The position numbers and the translations under genes were made by a program. From positions 3,472,001-3,536,000 of the forward strand of contig NZ_CP022296.1 of assembly GCF_017310035.1 (NCBI RefSeq): DNA of 64,000 nt. Direction: 5' to 3'. Positions 61,836 to 64,000 of this stretch are shown here, piece by piece. This DNA comes from Nocardioides sp. S5 (GTDB lineage: Bacteria; Actinomycetota; Actinomycetes; Propionibacteriales; Nocardioidaceae). The notes beneath the pieces were generated by a model. It made no database searches and had not been told where the DNA came from. It worked only from the letters and a program-made list of their open reading frames with translations. Within the stretch, counting starts at the first letter, position 1. Every line of letters starts with the position of its first letter.

Positions 61836-62132
61836 ATGACCGACACGACCACCCACGCAAGCGCAGCACCGACGACGCCCGACAGCACGCCGGTGGAGTG
61901 GCACGCCGTGGACGCCGACGACCGGTGGCCGGGTCGCTGGACCGCGCACTCCGCCAGCGTCCACGCGCACGGGCGCATCTACCTGATCCGGATCACCCCG
62001 GGAGACTGCGCGACCTACCTCGCGCCGGGCCTCTATGCCGACGTGGACGGCGGCTACGGGCAGCGCTGGGGGATGCGCGCCGCCACGCTCGACGAGGCCA
62101 AGCGCCGCGCCGTCGAGGACGTCCTGCGATGA
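61836..62132 (+). CDS. Small hypothetical plasmid protein
   Basis: 98 residues, unrecognised. MTDTTTHASAAPTTPDSTPV is a low-complexity start; the rest (WHAVDADDRWPGRWTAHSAS, IYLIRITPGDCATYLAPGL) looks like a small compact beta-rich domain. AAGGAGG a few bases before ATG 61836 is one of the best ribosome sites here. Its stop overlaps the next start (ATGA), heading a chain of five coupled small genes. Confidence 0.7.
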   Translation: MTDTTTHASAAPTTPDSTPVEWHAVDADDRWPGRWTAHSASVHAHGRIYLIRITPGDCATYLAPGLYADVDGGYGQRWGMRAATLDEAKRRAVEDVLR

Positions 62133-62380
62133 GCCAGCCGACCACCACCGCCGCTGACGCCGAGGCCAGCGCCGACCCCACCAGCACTCGGGACCGGCAC
62201 ACCCTCAGCGAGACGGCCTGCGACCTGATCGTCATCGAGCACCGGCTGCGCGATGTGCGCCGGTGGACCCCCGAGCCCGCCCGCGCCCAACTGGACGCGG
62301 CCCTGTCCAGCGTCGCCACGGCGCTGGACGCCCTGCACGCCGAGTACGCCCACCGCACCACCGAACAGGAGCAGTCATGA
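62129..62380 (+). CDS. Small hypothetical plasmid protein
   Basis: 83 residues, unrecognised, mostly helical by composition: SETACDLIVIEHRLRDVRRW and LDAALSSVATALDALHAEYA. Coupled to both neighbours by ATGA overlaps, which is the main support for it being real. Confidence 0.65.
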   Translation: MSQPTTTAADAEASADPTSTRDRHTLSETACDLIVIEHRLRDVRRWTPEPARAQLDAALSSVATALDALHAEYAHRTTEQEQS

Positions 62381-62679
62381 CGAACCACGACGCAGCTTCA
62401 ACCATGACGGTGATCAGCGAGCGCGACCAGCGCCGCATCCGAGCCGCCATGTCCGCGATGCCCTACGCCGCCACCGAGCGGGTGCCCAAGCCGTGGGTTG
62501 CCATGGGCGATGTCGTCGACGCCGACGCCGTCGTGGCCTTCATGGAGGGCCTCGCGGAAGTCCTGGGCGAGGTCGCGGCCGAGAGCGACAAGCACCGGCG
62601 CCGCCTGTTCTCCCTCGAGGCCGACGTGGAGGCGTTCCGCCGCCTCCTCGGCACCGCGCCCGCCGAGGTGACCCCGTGA
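62377..62679 (+). CDS. Small hypothetical plasmid protein
   Basis: 100 residues, unrecognised. TMTVISERDQRRIRAAMSAM is followed by a helical region with coiled-coil character (MEGLAEVLGEVAAESDKHRR then FSLEADVEAFRRLL). ATG 62377 has AGGAGC upstream and overlaps the previous stop; the next gene starts GTGA over its own stop. Confidence 0.65.
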   Translation: MTNHDAASTMTVISERDQRRIRAAMSAMPYAATERVPKPWVAMGDVVDADAVVAFMEGLAEVLGEVAAESDKHRRRLFSLEADVEAFRRLLGTAPAEVTP

Positions 62680-62918
62680 GCGCGCACATCGAGTGGCTAG
62701 CCGCTCGGGAGACCAGCGTCCAGGTGTTCACCCCCGGCGAGGACTGGGTGGGTGCCGGTGAGCATCGTCAGCCGGTGCTGACGCTGGCCGGTGACGACGT
62801 GGTGGCGATCCAGGGCACGCCCGCCGAGTTGCGGGCGCTGGCCGCCCGGATCACCGCCGTGGCGACCGCCGCATCCGGGCGGCTCGACCTCGCCGCCCGG
62901 GAGGACCAACCCGCATGA
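62676..62918 (+). CDS. Small hypothetical plasmid protein
   Basis: 80 residues, unrecognised. GTG 62676 (MSAHIEWLAARETSVQVF), GDDVVAIQGTPAELRALAAR and a helical end. GTGA overlap upstream and ATGA downstream. Confidence 0.62.
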   Translation: MSAHIEWLAARETSVQVFTPGEDWVGAGEHRQPVLTLAGDDVVAIQGTPAELRALAARITAVATAASGRLDLAAREDQPA

Positions 62919-63265
62919 GCGACGACCCCGCCCTGCGTGCTCTGGCGGCACGCGCCACCCCCGGCCCCTGGACACCGGACGGTGACAAGATCCGCGCCGC
63001 CGCCGCCGATGCCCTGCTGCCCGACACCATCGTGGTGGCCTACTACACCGGGCACGACCACCGGCTCGGCCTCAAGACCACCGGCCATGCCGCCGATGTC
63101 GAGTTCATCGCCGCCGCCCGTGACGCGCTCCCCGACCGCCTCGACCGACTCGACCGCATCCGCGATCTTCACGCCAAGTGGGGCGAGCAGTCGCCGGTTG
63201 ATGCTGACGGCTACGTCGACCTTTGGGAGACGCTCGGTGGACTCCTCGACGGCGAGCTCGCCTGA
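62915..63265 (+). CDS. Hypothetical plasmid protein
   Basis: 116 residues, unrecognised but of a kind seen in actinobacterial phages and plasmids: short N-terminal RALAARATPGPWTPDGDKIR, then DVEFIAAARDALPDRLDRLD and VDLWETLGGLLDGELA. The ATPGPW...FIAAAR...P pattern recurs in small phage/plasmid proteins (described there as ead/Ea22-like), of unknown role. Last gene of the coupled chain; a strong terminator follows. Confidence 0.68.
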   Translation: MSDDPALRALAARATPGPWTPDGDKIRAAAADALLPDTIVVAYYTGHDHRLGLKTTGHAADVEFIAAARDALPDRLDRLDRIRDLHAKWGEQSPVDADGYVDLWETLGGLLDGELA

Positions 63266-63274
63266 CCCGGCAGC

Positions 63275-63317
63275 CAGAAGGCCGCCCGTAGCGCTGTCCG
63301 CTGCGGGCGGCCTTCTG
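63275..63317. terminator. Bidirectional stem-loop terminator
   Basis: CAGAAGGCCGCCCG and CGGGCGGCCTTCTG form a perfect 14-bp stem around a 15-base loop. It lies between converging genes (63265 and 63331) and can serve both. Confidence 0.85.
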
Positions 63318-63330
63318 CGTCGGCACGCTC

Positions 63331-63885
63331 TCACCAGAGCGTCAGTTGCTCGCCCAGCAGTTCCTGGAGCCGCGCGAGGTCGTCGGCCACCAGCTGCGGG
63401 TCCTCACGCGCCAGGTCGCGCAGTTCCCGCGCACGCCGACGCGGTCCGCGCGGGTCGGCCAGCGGGCTGTAGGGCAGCCGTCGCTGCACCGACCACTCCC
63501 GGCGATTCTGCGCCGCGCTCGACACCACGACGTGGTCCGGCGAGATCCGCTGACACAGCGGGTTGTGACAGCGGTGCCCGAGCAGCCGCGCCTCCGCGAG
63601 CGCCTCCACGCCGTGCATCACCGCGAACGCGAATCGGTGCGCGATGATGACCCGCCCCGGCGCGTACCAGAACCGGCCATGGCCACCACCGTCCGTGCGC
63701 TCGCGCTCAGACCGACCGGACACCGCGCCGGTCCACCACAGGCACTCACTGCCCGGAACCGTGGCGACCTTCGCCCGGTACCGTACGAGCACCCCCGGAT
63801 CGCTGATCGCGGCCGCGACCGCCGTGAGGCCGGCGTTATCCAGCCGACGAACCGGCACCCGCTCCCCCACTCCCAGCGGTCGCAA
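63331..63885 (-). CDS. HNH-type endonuclease-like protein
   Basis: 184 residues with an HNH_3-like core: ECLWWTGAV, GHGRFWYAPGRVIIAHRFAF, LLGHRCHNPLCQRISPDHVV (His/Cys pair and Asn) and SSAAQNRREW. A zinc-binding homing-endonuclease-like or phage-type nuclease fold is likely. The start is ambiguous: TTG 63885 or GTG 63858, both inside the overlapping upstream gene. Convergent with the small-gene chain. Confidence 0.75.
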   Translation of the reverse strand: MRPLGVGERVPVRRLDNAGLTAVAAAISDPGVLVRYRAKVATVPGSECLWWTGAVSGRSERERTDGGGHGRFWYAPGRVIIAHRFAFAVMHGVEALAEARLLGHRCHNPLCQRISPDHVVVSSAAQNRREWSVQRRLPYSPLADPRGPRRRARELRDLAREDPQLVADDLARLQELLGEQLTLW

Positions 63886-64000
63886 GCACCGCGCCGTCGC
63901 CGCCCTGGTCGCCGTCGTCGGCCTGGGGCTCGCTAGCGAGCCGCCGCAGCCGCGTCGCCTCGCGCACGGTGACGGTCTCGCCGCACCACTCGACGGCCTC
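63836..64000 (-). CDS. C-terminal end of an unidentified protein, running off the window
   Basis: The minus-strand frame from the window edge, EAVEWCGETVTVREATRLRR then LASEPQADDGDQGGDGAVLA and a Gly/Ala/Ser-rich tail, stops at 63836. It overlaps the HNH gene start, suggesting coupling. Only about 54 residues are visible and no family can be named. Confidence 0.5.
   Translation of the reverse strand, partial: EAVEWCGETVTVREATRLRRLASEPQADDGDQGGDGAVLATAGSGGAGAGSSAG

Noticed and set aside
1..64000. Uniform sequencing error as the cause of all frameshifts
   Set aside because: Some thirty catabolic genes (11-23 kb and 30-50 kb) are open with no indel, while breaks cluster in mobile elements, the left margin and the TetR locus. 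Local errors in homopolymers remain possible.
1..64000. CRISPR array, tRNA or rRNA genes
   Set aside because: No regularly spaced repeats and no cloverleaf or rRNA-like sequence were noticed on reading.

Overview
The window is GC-rich actinobacterial DNA: GTG starts, ATGA/GTGA-coupled genes, and IS families and acyl-CoA dehydrogenase/thiolase/DUF35 sets typical of Rhodococcus, Gordonia, Mycolicibacterium, Nocardioides or Pseudonocardia relatives. The genus cannot be fixed from sequence alone. A ParB-like protein, a DUF932 phage/plasmid-type protein and a run of small coupled orphan genes at the right end suggest a large catabolic plasmid, or an integrated one.

Layout. (A) 1-3.3 kb: remains of a decayed acyl-CoA catabolic operon (thiolase, HTD2-like dehydratase, SDR, acyl-CoA dehydrogenase tail) and an intact HSD10-like SDR. 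(B) 3.3-10.5 kb: nested mobile elements: a dead integrase, a group II intron maturase fragment, an IS21 element broken by an IS30, and an IS110 gene broken by two different IS3 elements. (C) 10.5-24.4 kb: catabolic module 1, with a minus-strand operon (acyl-CoA dehydrogenase pair, HMG-CoA-synthase-like/DUF35 fusion, thiolase, SDR, acyl-CoA ligase, thioesterase), a divergent plus-strand set (acyl-CoA dehydrogenase, SDR, enoyl-CoA hydratase), a FadR-type GntR regulator, a second crotonase and a decayed double TetR gene. (D) 24.4-30.2 kb: IS1380, IS256, RIT-type tyrosine recombinase, IS3, IS5, IS30 and IS110 pieces. (E) 30.2-50.5 kb: catabolic module 2, a near-continuous 17-gene minus-strand operon. 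It carries its own branched-chain-type ABC importer (binding protein, two permeases, two ATPases), three acyl-CoA dehydrogenases, a retro-aldolase/DUF35 pair, a cyclase-family hydrolase, family I and III CoA-transferases, an NDP-forming acyl-CoA synthetase and a MaoC hydratase. A Baeyer-Villiger monooxygenase gene reads divergently from it across a 12-bp palindrome. (F) 50.5-54.9 kb: recombinase, IS1380, IS256 and IS3 wreckage. (G) 54.9-64 kb: a MarR-MFS pair, an orphan fragment of the BREX phage-defence ATPase gene brxC/pglY, then the ParB-DUF932 backbone.

How it fits together. Module 2 looks built to import a carboxylic acid, activate it to a CoA thioester and shorten it through dehydrogenation, hydration and retro-aldol or thiolytic steps, with a ketone-oxygenating flavoenzyme feeding in. 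Module 1 is a separate beta-oxidation-like set. The substrates are not readable from sequence. Steroid side-chain, terpenoid or alicyclic acids are plausible by family resemblance only.

The strongest structural observation is at the two copies of one IS3 element (9236-10466 and 26685-29228). Their 4-bp target duplications are swapped: CACC left of copy 1 and right of copy 2, CCGG right of copy 1 and left of copy 2. The IS110 and IS5 genes they interrupted are split across the two sites in the matching way. This is what a single crossover would give if it integrated a circular molecule of about 17.4 kb carrying module 1. Frameshifts cluster in the mobile-element blocks, the left margin and the TetR locus, while the catabolic genes are open, which favours real decay over uniform sequencing error.
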